Counted from the first letter of the stretch, positions 52,352 to 60,186 are shown. The stretch is DNA of 64,000 nucleotides from Microbacterium sp. CSI-V (GCF_001984105.1 NZ_MTQM01000008.1:806001-870000), one strand, 5' to 3'. Translations and numbers: made by a program. The notes: generated by a model not told the origin, from the letters alone.

Positions 52352-53157
52352 CGCCGATGCAGAAGCTCATCTGGCCAGCGGCTGAGAAAGCCTATCTGGA
52401 GCACGGGGACTCTCTTCTCGTCGGTCCTGCGGTTCGTATCGGCGACGCGGTTCAATGGCGCACGCCCGGCCAAGTGCTTGCGGCATACGGCATATCGGAC
52501 CCGGCAACGCCGTTCGTCGATGTCCTCCGATTTGCGCCGACGCCCCTGACTCGCGTGTCCATCCCGCGGGTCGGAGACCCCACATCGGTCGCCGGCTACG
52601 CCACGGGTTACCTCCGCACGGGCCTCGTGCCCGTCTGGGACATTGCGGCAACGGTGGTGCCGCGCGACGCGGAGATCTGGCGGATCTTCGCCGACGGACA
52701 CCAGGACCTCGTGGCCTCCTACGGCGGACCCGCCATCGGTTGGCGCGGCAGCACCGTCTTTGCTCCGCCCACTATGCTCGTCGGCCCTCGAGCGGAATGG
52801 GGTGGTCGGGAGTGGCACGTCTCGTGGGTCGATGACGCTCAGGTGGAGCTGGTGACTCTGAGTGATGTGCCCATCGAAGGATGCGTGCAGACGCGACCAT
52901 ACGTCTACAGCCGCGTGGTCGACGCCTCGTCTTGCACACGCATGTTCGAACTGGGGTTCACCGCCCGATGGGGCGATGTCGAGTGCGTGCTGCTGCAGTC
53001 GAACAACGAAGACACGGCTGTCCTGCTCTCGACCGATGCGGCCACGGCCGCAGAGGTCGGTGCGACAATCCTCGAGCCCGGCGTGTTCTGGCACCTCGTC
53101 CCGAGCGACGAGGTGAGCGACATCCAAGCGATCCAGCGGGAGCTCCCGCGCGGGTGA
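52348..53157 (+). CDS. Two-part immunity-like protein
   Basis: 269 aa. The first part (about 70-150) is related to the 51477 protein. The second contains RMFELGFTARWGDVECVLLQ and FWHLVPSDEVSDIQ, echoing the G-F/L-x5-E-V/I-P-L-L and V-x-x-x-x-V-x-D-V/I pattern of the 51905 and 54316 proteins. It therefore looks like a fusion of the two modules that are separate genes upstream. No catalytic residues are evident. The GTG start overlaps the previous stop (GTGA). Confidence 0.65.
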   Translation: MTPMQKLIWPAAEKAYLEHGDSLLVGPAVRIGDAVQWRTPGQVLAAYGISDPATPFVDVLRFAPTPLTRVSIPRVGDPTSVAGYATGYLRTGLVPVWDIAATVVPRDAEIWRIFADGHQDLVASYGGPAIGWRGSTVFAPPTMLVGPRAEWGGREWHVSWVDDAQVELVTLSDVPIEGCVQTRPYVYSRVVDASSCTRMFELGFTARWGDVECVLLQSNNEDTAVLLSTDAATAAEVGATILEPGVFWHLVPSDEVSDIQAIQRELPRG

Positions 53158-53159
53158 GA

Positions 53160-53216
53160 CCGCTGCGCGAAGTGTGTGAGGAGTTGAACCATGACCGATG
53201 GTCTCGGGCGTCTGCG
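53160..53216 (+). pseudogene. Duplication scar: 3' end of a 53241-like gene plus 5' end of an ART-like gene
   Basis: This stretch is nearly identical to 53790-53846. One frame reads PLREVCEELNHD, like PRLREVYEELNRD at the end of the 53241 gene; an overlapping ATG frame reads MTDGLGRLRE, like the start of the 53821 gene (TDGPGRLED). It then runs into the RBS of the 53241 gene. This is what remains of an earlier copy of the two-gene unit after deletion. Confidence 0.8.
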
Positions 53217-53240
53217 TGAGATCCCTACTCCAGGAGCACA

Positions 53241-53828
53241 ATGAACTCTTCGCAATATGTCGACGACGTCGCAATCGCCCTATACGACTCGATGAGCTCC
53301 GAACTCCTCGCAAGTTACGGGGGCGGCGTGAGTATTGCGAAGTTCCTGGGCGAGCTCGACGACGACGGGGCGCGGCAGTCGTGGTCGACCCGAATCTCGC
53401 GGGAGCTCGCCGAACTCCCGCCGAATGCGCTGAACAGCCTCGTCATCTATCAGGGCTCCGCGGCGGTGAGCGTGTCGAATGAGGTGGTAGCGAGATTCGG
53501 GCTGGGTGAGGTGACGGTGTCGATCTCCGGAGACGATGTCTGGGAGGCGGCCTTGCGTCCCGGTTTCAGCGTCGCGATCATCGCTGGTCTCGGCTGGAGC
53601 CGCTGGGGTCAACGGTGGGTGGACGAACTTCGACATGTGGGCCTGAGGCGGGGCCCGATCGTTGATATAGGGGACGGCCGTGCGCTGCACTGGGTCGCTC
53701 AGCGTCCCGACGAACCCGGGCCGTGGACCTGTGCGCGTTCTGCGGAGGGCGCGGCTCTCATCAGTGATGCGGAGTCGCTGGGGACCCCGCGCCTGCGGGA
53801 AGTGTATGAGGAGTTGAACCGTGACTGA
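53241..53828 (+). CDS. Unknown protein, first gene of a duplicated unit
   Basis: 195 aa, soluble, acidic. N-terminus NSSQYVDDVAIALYDSMSSE, then LAELPPNALNSLVIYQGSAAVSVSNEVVARFGLGEVTVSISGDDVWEAAL and WSRWGQRWVDELRHVGLRRG. AGGAG precedes the ATG. The stop overlaps the ART gene by 8 bp, so both are translated together. It could be the cognate immunity protein or an accessory part of the transferase, but no family is recognised. Confidence 0.7.
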   Translation: MNSSQYVDDVAIALYDSMSSELLASYGGGVSIAKFLGELDDDGARQSWSTRISRELAELPPNALNSLVIYQGSAAVSVSNEVVARFGLGEVTVSISGDDVWEAALRPGFSVAIIAGLGWSRWGQRWVDELRHVGLRRGPIVDIGDGRALHWVAQRPDEPGPWTCARSAEGAALISDAESLGTPRLREVYEELNRD

Positions 53829-54267
53829 TGGTCCTGGGCGTCTGGAGGACGCCCTCGCGAAATTGCCGATCTTCCGCGGTGTGGTGTGGAGGGGGGCGGG
53901 CTTCGAGCTGACGACGCCGTTCACCCTGCAGGCGCCTCTTCCCACGTCGAAGGATGCGCGGGTGGCGTCCGAGAACTTCCGCGCTCCCTCCCTTCACGCG
54001 ATCGTCTCGGTTTCGGGACGCGAGATCGGGCCGCTCTCCCGTCACCCCGCGGAGGCCGAGGTTGCGCTCCTTCCAGGGTCCACGCTCACCCCGGCCACCG
54101 GGGTGCATCTCGTCGGGGGATTCAGCGTGCAAGTCGTGAGGGAGGTATCCCCGAGCGGGGAAATCGCCCCCATGGTCTCGGACGACGACCTGGCACTCAT
54201 ACTCGAGGCGGCTCGCTTTGCACCTCCGGTCGACATCGCGAGCCCGGGCCGCTTCTTCGCCGAGTGA
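53821..54267 (+). CDS. ADP-ribosyltransferase-fold protein (polymorphic-toxin-type domain)
   Basis: 148 aa. It shows the R-S-E layout of arginine-type ADP-ribosyltransferases: LEDALAKLPIFRGVVWRGAG (first strand with the NAD-binding Arg), PLPTSKDARVASENF (the S-T-S strand, here P-T-S, with the following V-A-x-x-F), and SRHPAEAEVALLPGSTL (the ARTT-loop E-x-E). The N-terminal helical lobe of full toxins is absent, so it may be a compact or truncated toxin. GTG at 53821. No signal or trafficking domain. Target unknown. This is the only gene in the island with a recognisable catalytic signature. Confidence 0.75.
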   Translation: MTDGPGRLEDALAKLPIFRGVVWRGAGFELTTPFTLQAPLPTSKDARVASENFRAPSLHAIVSVSGREIGPLSRHPAEAEVALLPGSTLTPATGVHLVGGFSVQVVREVSPSGEIAPMVSDDDLALILEAARFAPPVDIASPGRFFAE

Positions 54268-54315
54268 AGTCGACGAGGGAGAGCGCGTCCGCTGGGCGGG
54301 GCGGAGCTGAAGACC

Positions 54316-54762
54316 GTGACCGGTGAGGGGTTGCATCCGCGGGGTCTGTTCGGGCGTATCTGGGGCCATGAGATTCCTCTGCTCTCCATGGGCGAGGCGG
54401 GCCTATTCGACGCGCCGGTTGGCTGGGTCTCGCTAGACCGAGAGCACCTCCCTCGCGGTACCGCCACCCTCCCCCATTCCGGGCTCTCGGGCGCATCGAC
54501 GGTCATGGTCGACCGCGAACTGGTTCGAGACGTCCGATCCTGGCAGTGGTACGTCCTCTACGGCGGTGAGTGGTGGTGGGTCGGGAGCGTCCGAGACGGC
54601 GATGTCCTCATCCACACGGACTCGGCGCTTGTCGCGGCGTCCGATCCGGCGTGGGAGGGGCATAGAAATGACGGCTGGCACCTATGGGTCCCCGCGGACC
54701 AGCTCGAAATGGAGGCTCGATCCGAGCCCCTGGTCGATCCTCGTGGGCCTGGTATGGAATGA
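54316..54762 (+). CDS. Immunity-like protein, paralogue of the 51905 gene
   Basis: 148 aa, the same length as its paralogue. N-terminal LHPRGLFGRIWGHEIPLLSMG parallels LHQRGMFAFVDDVEVPIIG, and the Trp-rich second half is strongly alike (see the 51905 entry). GTG at 54316 with GGAG upstream, 48 bp after the ART gene. Being directly downstream of the transferase gene, it is a candidate for its immunity protein. No enzyme motif. Confidence 0.7.
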   Translation: MTGEGLHPRGLFGRIWGHEIPLLSMGEAGLFDAPVGWVSLDREHLPRGTATLPHSGLSGASTVMVDRELVRDVRSWQWYVLYGGEWWWVGSVRDGDVLIHTDSALVAASDPAWEGHRNDGWHLWVPADQLEMEARSEPLVDPRGPGME

Positions 54763-54805
54763 GTCGCGTTGCGCGCCATGGGGGCCACGACAGGAAGGAA
54801 TGCCG

Positions 54806-55162
54806 ATGCGAGAGCCGCAATCCAACACTCCAGCGCTCGACCTGGCTAAGGAGGTCGCTTCGTCGCTGAGGCACTACTTCGGCGACCGGGTGACCGCGCT
54901 GGGGATCAGCAACGTTATCAACGATCGCAATCACGTGGAGTTCTCAGTCCGGTTCGAGGCCTACAGCTTCTTCCTCATCATCTTCAACTACGACCGCGGG
55001 TCCTTCGGGTTCGGCATCGTCTACGGGGACGGAGCCGTTGGGGTCGAACCGCAACACGGTCAGTGGGCTCCGTTCCGCGAATTCGAACGTGTCCTGGCGC
55101 AACTGGACCAGGAGCTCCGGCTCCGAATCCCCGACAAGTACCTGGATGCCAAGGGGTGGTAA
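54806..55162 (+). CDS. Small immunity-like protein, unknown
   Basis: 118 aa. N-terminal helix (SNTPALDLAKEVASSLRHYFG), a beta-rich middle (HVEFSVRFEAYSFFLIIFNYDRGSFGFGIVYGDG) and a C-terminal helix (FREFERVLAQLDQELRLRIPDKYLD). Length and layout are typical of immunity proteins but no family is recognised. ATG at 54806 has AGGAAGGA at good spacing; an ATG two codons earlier is too close to it. Last gene of the island, 22 bp before palindrome F. Confidence 0.65.
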   Translation: MREPQSNTPALDLAKEVASSLRHYFGDRVTALGISNVINDRNHVEFSVRFEAYSFFLIIFNYDRGSFGFGIVYGDGAVGVEPQHGQWAPFREFERVLAQLDQELRLRIPDKYLDAKGW

Positions 55163-55184
55163 GCCGTTCCGGGCACTACCCCCG

Positions 55185-55251
55185 CGAGACTGCATCCGCC
55201 TGACACCCCCATTGCAGGCTGCCGCGGTCTCGTCAGCGGCATGCAGTCTCG
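55185..55251. repeat. 67-bp intergenic palindrome, copy F
   Basis: Outer arms CGAGACTGCAT... and ...ATGCAGTCTCG (11 bp perfect), with TGAC / GTCA at the arms' inner ends (55201-55204, 55232-55235). Same family as copy G at 60079-60145, aligning without gaps. It marks the right edge of the toxin/immunity-like island and the left edge of the exporter/SARP module. Confidence 0.87.
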
Positions 55252-55288
55252 GCGAATCGCACTGCCCCGCCCCCACCCCGCCGCGGCC

Positions 55289-55341
55289 CTGACAGCGCCG
55301 TGACAGCACCACCCCCGCCGTGACAGCGGCGCGACAGAGCC
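55289..55341 (+). promoter_or_regulatory. SARP-type operator: four 11-bp units with TGACAGC heptads
   Basis: TGACAGC occurs at 55290, 55301 and 55321 and a variant CGACAGA at 55332, giving steps of 11, 20 and 11 bp. A CATCCT -10 box (55349-55354) follows 10 bp after the last heptad, and the ATG lies 6 nt further. Heptads on an 11-bp (one-turn) period just upstream of -10 are the hallmark of SARP binding sites. Confidence 0.75.
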
Positions 55342-55360
55342 CGCGGCGCATCCTGTCGTC

Positions 55361-56371
55361 ATGACCACCTCATCCACCCGCGTTCCCGCGGTGCGAGCCG
55401 AAGGGCTCGTCAAGACGTTCGGCTCGAACAGGGCCGTCGACGGCGTCGACCTCGTCGTCGAAGCCGGGACCGTCTACGGCGTTCTCGGCCCCAACGGTGC
55501 CGGCAAGACCACCACCATCAGCATGCTCACGACGCTGCTGCGTCCCGACGGCGGGCGGGCCGAGATCTTCGGCCACGACGTCGTCAAGGACGCGCACATC
55601 GTCCGGCAGCTCATCGGCCTCACGGGGCAGTTCGCCTCGGTCGACGAGAAGCTCTCGGCCACCGAGAACCTCATCATCTTCGCGCGCCTGCTCGGCCTGT
55701 CGCGGGCCGATGCCCGCCGCAAGTCGACCGAGCTCCTCGAGGAGTTCGGCCTCACCGAGGCGGCATCCAGGCCCCTGGCGAAGTTCTCCGGAGGCATGCG
55801 GCGCCGGCTCGACCTCGCGGCATCCCTCATCGCCCAACCGCCGCTCATCTTCCTCGACGAGCCGACGACGGGCCTCGACCCCCGCACCCGCGGACAGATG
55901 TGGGACACGATCCGGCGGCTGGTCTCGACCGGCTCCACCGTCGTGCTCACCACGCAGTACCTCGACGAGGCCGACCAGCTCGCCGACCGCATCGCCGTGA
56001 TCGACCGCGGACGCGTCGTCGCCGAGGGCACGGCGCTCGAGCTCAAGGCATCCGTCGGTCAGGCGTCGCTGGTGCTGCGCCTGCAGCCGGGCTCCGACCT
56101 CGAGGTCGCCCGCGCCACCATCGCGCGCGTCCTGGATGCCACGGCCGTCGTTTCTCCGGAGGCGGCGCGCCTCACGGTGCCGATGTCCGACCCCGACGAG
56201 GTCACCGACCTGCTCGTGGCGTTCCGCGCGGCCGGCGTGCACCTGAGCGAGTTCAGCGTGCAGCAGCCGACCCTCGACGAGGTGTTCCTCACGCTCACCG
56301 GCAGCGGAGTGCCGGCCGACGACGACGCGGCGCGCGAAAACGCCGCCGACCTGGAAGGAGTCCGCTCATGA
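55361..56371 (+). CDS. ABC exporter ATP-binding protein (DrrA-like)
   Basis: 336 aa. Walker A GVLGPNGAGKTTTISML, Q-loop GLTGQFASVDEKLSATENL (typical of daunorubicin-resistance DrrA), signature KFSGGMRRRLDLAASL, Walker B LIFLDEPTTGLDP, switch region VVLTTQYLDEADQLADRIAVI and the DrrA C-terminal extension (FSVQQPTLDEVFLTLTG). It energises an efflux pump with the coupled permease. Substrate unknown, probably a hydrophobic or antibiotic-like compound. Likely leaderless and activated by the SARP regulator. Confidence 0.93.
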   Translation: MTTSSTRVPAVRAEGLVKTFGSNRAVDGVDLVVEAGTVYGVLGPNGAGKTTTISMLTTLLRPDGGRAEIFGHDVVKDAHIVRQLIGLTGQFASVDEKLSATENLIIFARLLGLSRADARRKSTELLEEFGLTEAASRPLAKFSGGMRRRLDLAASLIAQPPLIFLDEPTTGLDPRTRGQMWDTIRRLVSTGSTVVLTTQYLDEADQLADRIAVIDRGRVVAEGTALELKASVGQASLVLRLQPGSDLEVARATIARVLDATAVVSPEAARLTVPMSDPDEVTDLLVAFRAAGVHLSEFSVQQPTLDEVFLTLTGSGVPADDDAARENAADLEGVRS

Positions 56372-57171
56372 CCGCGATCACGATTCCGCGCGACCTGCCG
56401 CACACCGCGGGGCTCGGGCAGACGTTCCGCAACACCCTGACGATGGCCTGGCGCGGTCTTCTGAAGATCCGCCGCACCCCCGAGCAGCTCATCGACGTCA
56501 CGGTGCAGCCGATCCTCTTCACCCTGATGTTCACGTACATCTTCGGCGGCGCGATCGCCGGTGACGTCGCGAGCTACCTGCCGATCATCATCCCCGGCAT
56601 CCTCGTGCAGACCGTCATCACGACCTCGGTCGTGACGGGCGTGCAGCTGCGCGAAGACATGGACAAGGGCGTATTCGACCGGTTCCGGTCGCTCCCGATC
56701 GCGCGCATCGCGCCGCTGTCGGGAGCGCTGCTCGCCGACACCGTGCGGTACGCGATCGCCACGACTTTGACGTTCACGATGGGCTTCATCATGGGCTTCC
56801 GGCCCGAGGGCGGCCTCGGAGCGGTCGTGCTCGCCGGCATCCTGGTCATCGTCTGCTCGTGGGCGATCAGCTGGATCTTCGCGTTCTTCGGCGTGATCGC
56901 GCGGACCGCGTCGAGCGTGCAGGGCGTGTCGATCCTGATCCTGTTCCCGCTGACGTTCCTCTCGAACGCCTTCGTGCCCTCGAACACGATGCCCTCGTGG
57001 CTGCAGTGGTTCGTCGACATCAACCCGGTGTCGCACCTGGTCACCGCGGTCCGTGACCTCGTGAACTCCGGGACGCTCGGCTCGGACGCCGTCCTGTCGC
57101 TGGTCGGTGCGGCCGTCATCGTGGCGGTGTTCGCGCCTCTGACGGTGCGCGCCTACATGCGGAAGGCCTAG
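56368..57171 (+). CDS. ABC-2 exporter permease (DrrB-like)
   Basis: 267 aa, six helices. Signature segments LKIRRTPEQLIDVTVQPILFTLMFTYIFGGAI, REDMDKGVFDRFRSLPIARIAPLSGALLADTVRY (the ABC-2 motif) and LTFLSNAFVPSNTMPSWLQWFVDINPVSHLVTAVRDL. ATG overlaps the ATPase stop (ATGA). Its TAG stop shares a CTAG palindrome with the stop of the convergent regulator gene. Confidence 0.92.
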   Translation: MTAITIPRDLPHTAGLGQTFRNTLTMAWRGLLKIRRTPEQLIDVTVQPILFTLMFTYIFGGAIAGDVASYLPIIIPGILVQTVITTSVVTGVQLREDMDKGVFDRFRSLPIARIAPLSGALLADTVRYAIATTLTFTMGFIMGFRPEGGLGAVVLAGILVIVCSWAISWIFAFFGVIARTASSVQGVSILILFPLTFLSNAFVPSNTMPSWLQWFVDINPVSHLVTAVRDLVNSGTLGSDAVLSLVGAAVIVAVFAPLTVRAYMRKA

Positions 57172-59999
57172 TCGAGCAGCGCCAGGAGCACGTCGGCATC
57201 CACTTCTCCCAGAGGGATGCCGGGCGCGGATGCCGGAGCCTCTCCGGTGTCCGCGCTCAGGCGTTCGTCGACCCAGCGCCGGAACGGATCGCGTTCGTCC
57301 GCCGCGCCGCGGACGGCTTCGGCCCGGGCCAGCGCTTCGCGCGCGACGTCGGGGCGGCCCGACGCGGCGCTCCATCCGGCGACGGCGACGAGGACGGCCG
57401 CGACGATCGGGTGGTCGTGCGACCGGACCGCGAGGGGCAGCGCTTCCCGGAGGGCGGCGCGGGACTCATCGAGGCGGTCGAGGAGGATGAGCGCTTGCGC
57501 GCCCTGCGCGCCGGCCCACGCCGTGATCTGGTCGGGGAATCCCGGTTCGAGGCGGATCGCCTGTGACTGGCGCAGAGCCGCCGCGCCGTCTCCCGCCGAG
57601 ATCTCGACCTGGGCCGCCGCCATCCGCGCCTGGGACAGGGCGCGGACCGAGCCGTCGGCGGCGGCGACCGTCTCCATCTCGACCGCGCGCGTCCGTGCCT
57701 CGTCGAGCCGGCCGAGCCGGAGCAGGATGCCGACGGACTGCGCCCGCATCTGCAGGAGGTCGGACACCGACGACAGGCCGTCCACGATCCGCGCGGCGTC
57801 GTCGCTCACGACCAGTGCATCCTCGAGTCGACCCGCGAGGATGAGCCACTCGGACCGCAGCTGACTGGCGATGCCCGTGCCCCACGGGTCTCCCACCTCG
57901 GTGAAGAGGCGCAGCGCCCGCTCGCTCTCGACGCCGAGGGCCGCCGCGTCGCCGGCGTTCTGCGCGGCGCCGGCGCGCAGCATGTGGAGCGTCGCCCGCG
58001 ACCACGGGGGCGTCGACGTGATCTCGTCGTCCGTGACATCGACGTGCCACGCGCGGCCGGCCGGTGAGCCGTGCGCCTGCAGCACGGTCTCGGCGAGGCG
58101 GAGGAGCGGGGCCACCAGGACGGTGATCTCGGAGGGATGACGCGGTGCCGCCTGTTCGAGCGCGCGGCGCCGTGCCCGGAATCGCGCGGGATCGAACGTC
58201 GGAGTCTCGCCCGGCTCGGGGAAGGAGGCCGAGAACAGCGCGAGCGACTCGATCACGACGCTCGGCTCGTCGTCGAGCGGAGCGTCCGGATCGGCGAAGG
58301 CCGCGAGAGCGGGGCGCAGTTCCTCGACGCGTTCGCGCACCGCCCACGCCCAGAGCAGCGCGCGCAGCAGACGCCGGCCCGGTCGCCGGTCCGGGCCGAC
58401 CGTGCGCGTGCGCAGCGCGGACGACAGGTTCTCCTCGTTGGCGTCGAACCACGCGAGCCCGGCCCGCAGGCCCGGTCCGCGCATCGTGCTCTCGCGGTCG
58501 GCGGCGAGGACGGTGAGCACGTCGGCCGCGCGTTCGCGGAACCCGGTCTCGGCGCCCTCGGCGCGCAGCCGGTCGAGCCCGTACTCGCGGACCGTCTCGA
58601 GCAGCCGGAACCGTCCGTCGCGCCGCACGAGCAGGGAGCGGTCCACGAGGGCGTCGAACACCGTGGCATCCACCCCGAAGGCGCCGGCGATCGCGTCGGC
58701 GTCGCCGCTGCCGATCCCGTCGGGGAACACCGACGACGCGCGCAGAGCTACCCGCTCGGCGTCGGTGAGGGTGTCCCAGCTCCAGTCGATGAGGGCGCGG
58801 AGCGTCCGGTGGCGGCCGGGGCTGAGGCGCGGACCGTTCGCGAGCAGCGCGAAGCGGTCGCTGAGGCCCGCGTCGATCTCGGCGAGCGTGAGGGTGCGGG
58901 CACGGGCCGCGGCCAACTCGATCGCGAGGGGGAGGCCGTCGAGGCGCTGCACGATGCTCGCGGCCGTCTCGCGCTCGTCGGGGGAGGGCGGGATGCCGCG
59001 TGCCGAGCGGACGCGCCGGGCGAACAGCTCGTCGGCGTCGAGGGCGGGCAGGGGGCCGAGATCGACGAAGGCTTCGCCGACGACGCCCAGCGGCTCGCGG
59101 CTCGTCGCGAGGATCCGCAGGTCCGGCGTGCGGAGGAGCAGCGTCTGTGCGACTTCGGCGGCCTCACGGATCACGTGCTCGCAATTGTCGAGGACGACGA
59201 CCACGTCGCGCCCGGCGACGGCCTCGAGCACGCGCTCGCGCGGCGACATCGGCGGGGTCGTGGTCGTCTCGTTCAGCCGGATGCCGTGTCCGACAGCGCC
59301 TGCGAGAGCGCCCCAGACCTCTCCGGCGGCGGCCGGCGCGAGCTCGACGACCAGGACGTCGGGGGTGGCGCGCACGGTCTCGAGCGCGAGCGTGGTCTTG
59401 CCGGCGCCACCCGGTCCGATGATCGTGACGAGGCGGTCGGTGCCGAGGCGGTCGCGGATCGCCCCCAGCTCGGCCGCGCGACCGACGAGCCCGGCGATCG
59501 CGGCGGGGACCCTCGCGGCCTCCGGGGCGGGGGGAGGGGATGCCACCACCAGACGTTCCGCGTGGCCGCGGTCCTGCCAGAGATCGCGCACGAGCCAGTC
59601 GAAGCCGTCGTGCGGGATCCACGGGTCGCCGGTCCACAGCGCGAGCGCGTCGCGGGCGAGGGCGGAGTCGCCGTCCGCGCGCGCCGCGGCGACGAGATCC
59701 TGGAACCGCGTGATGTCGACGGCGTCGCGCGCGAGGTCGAGCCGGTAGCCGCCCGGAACCGACGCGAGCATCCCGTCGGGGAGGGCCCGGCGCAGGCGGG
59801 ATGCGAGCGACTGCAGAGCGGCGCGGGGATCCTCCGGGGAGTCGGCGGGCCAGACGTCGTCGGCGAGGGCCCGGTATCCGACAGTGGTCCCGGCGTCGAC
59901 GGCGAGACGCAGCAGCAGCGCCTGCTGCCCGCGTCCGGGGATCGCTCCCTCGTCCGCGCCCGACGACACGGAGAGGCCGCCGAAGAACCTCACCTGCAC
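57168..59999 (-). CDS. SARP/AfsR-type regulator with NB-ARC ATPase
   Basis: 943 aa. Order: OmpR-type winged HTH (1-90; RFFGGLSVSSGADEGAIPGRGQQALLLRLAV ... YRALADDVWP), a shortened bacterial transcriptional activation region (about 93-150), an NB-ARC-type ATPase with P-loop IIGPGGAGKTTLAL (195-202) and Walker B VVVVLDNCEHV, then GLPLAIELAAARARTL and a winged-helix segment, and a long TPR-like C-terminal half. Such proteins activate efflux or secondary-metabolite genes. It faces the DrrAB-like exporter, whose promoter holds SARP-type repeats. GTG at 59999 with TAGAGT 7 nt upstream. Confidence 0.88.
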   Translation of the reverse strand: MQVRFFGGLSVSSGADEGAIPGRGQQALLLRLAVDAGTTVGYRALADDVWPADSPEDPRAALQSLASRLRRALPDGMLASVPGGYRLDLARDAVDITRFQDLVAAARADGDSALARDALALWTGDPWIPHDGFDWLVRDLWQDRGHAERLVVASPPPAPEAARVPAAIAGLVGRAAELGAIRDRLGTDRLVTIIGPGGAGKTTLALETVRATPDVLVVELAPAAAGEVWGALAGAVGHGIRLNETTTTPPMSPRERVLEAVAGRDVVVVLDNCEHVIREAAEVAQTLLLRTPDLRILATSREPLGVVGEAFVDLGPLPALDADELFARRVRSARGIPPSPDERETAASIVQRLDGLPLAIELAAARARTLTLAEIDAGLSDRFALLANGPRLSPGRHRTLRALIDWSWDTLTDAERVALRASSVFPDGIGSGDADAIAGAFGVDATVFDALVDRSLLVRRDGRFRLLETVREYGLDRLRAEGAETGFRERAADVLTVLAADRESTMRGPGLRAGLAWFDANEENLSSALRTRTVGPDRRPGRRLLRALLWAWAVRERVEELRPALAAFADPDAPLDDEPSVVIESLALFSASFPEPGETPTFDPARFRARRRALEQAAPRHPSEITVLVAPLLRLAETVLQAHGSPAGRAWHVDVTDDEITSTPPWSRATLHMLRAGAAQNAGDAAALGVESERALRLFTEVGDPWGTGIASQLRSEWLILAGRLEDALVVSDDAARIVDGLSSVSDLLQMRAQSVGILLRLGRLDEARTRAVEMETVAAADGSVRALSQARMAAAQVEISAGDGAAALRQSQAIRLEPGFPDQITAWAGAQGAQALILLDRLDESRAALREALPLAVRSHDHPIVAAVLVAVAGWSAASGRPDVAREALARAEAVRGAADERDPFRRWVDERLSADTGEAPASAPGIPLGEVDADVLLALLD

Positions 60000-60078
60000 G
60001 GTGTTCACTCTAGGTCGCGCGGCGTCCCGGCCGGGCGACCGCCGGAGTGCCGGGGCGCGCGGCGGGGCGCCCGACCCG

Positions 60079-60145
60079 CGGGACTGCATCCGCGTGACGA
60101 ACCCACGGCAGCGTGCCGTGGCTTTGTCAGCCGGATGCAGTCTCG
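60079..60145. repeat. 67-bp intergenic palindrome, copy G
   Basis: Outer arms share GACTGCATCCG / CGGATGCAGTC with TGAC / GTCA inside, and inner arms CCACGGCA / TGCCGTGG (60102-60109, 60113-60120). Gap-free alignment with copy F at 55185. It lies between the SARP gene promoter and the LacI gene end. Confidence 0.88.
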
Positions 60146-60186
60146 GCGATGCGGCGACCGGGGTCGGCGACCCGGCCCGCACCGCG

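Noticed and set aside
53241-54267. The 53241 and ART genes as one frameshifted toxin gene
   Set aside because: The duplicated scar at 53160 keeps the same stop/start overlap, so the two-gene organisation is ancestral rather than a recent frameshift. The 53241 protein does not look like an ART N-lobe, though this is not excluded.
51477-55162. Island as a prophage or integrative element
   Set aside because: No integrase, transposase, phage structural gene, tRNA attachment site or direct terminal repeat was seen. The palindrome F at its right edge is the only border-like feature.
55361-59999. Part of an antibiotic biosynthetic gene cluster
   Set aside because: Exporter and SARP-type regulator are present, but no PKS, NRPS, terpene, lanthipeptide or tailoring enzyme gene lies anywhere nearby.
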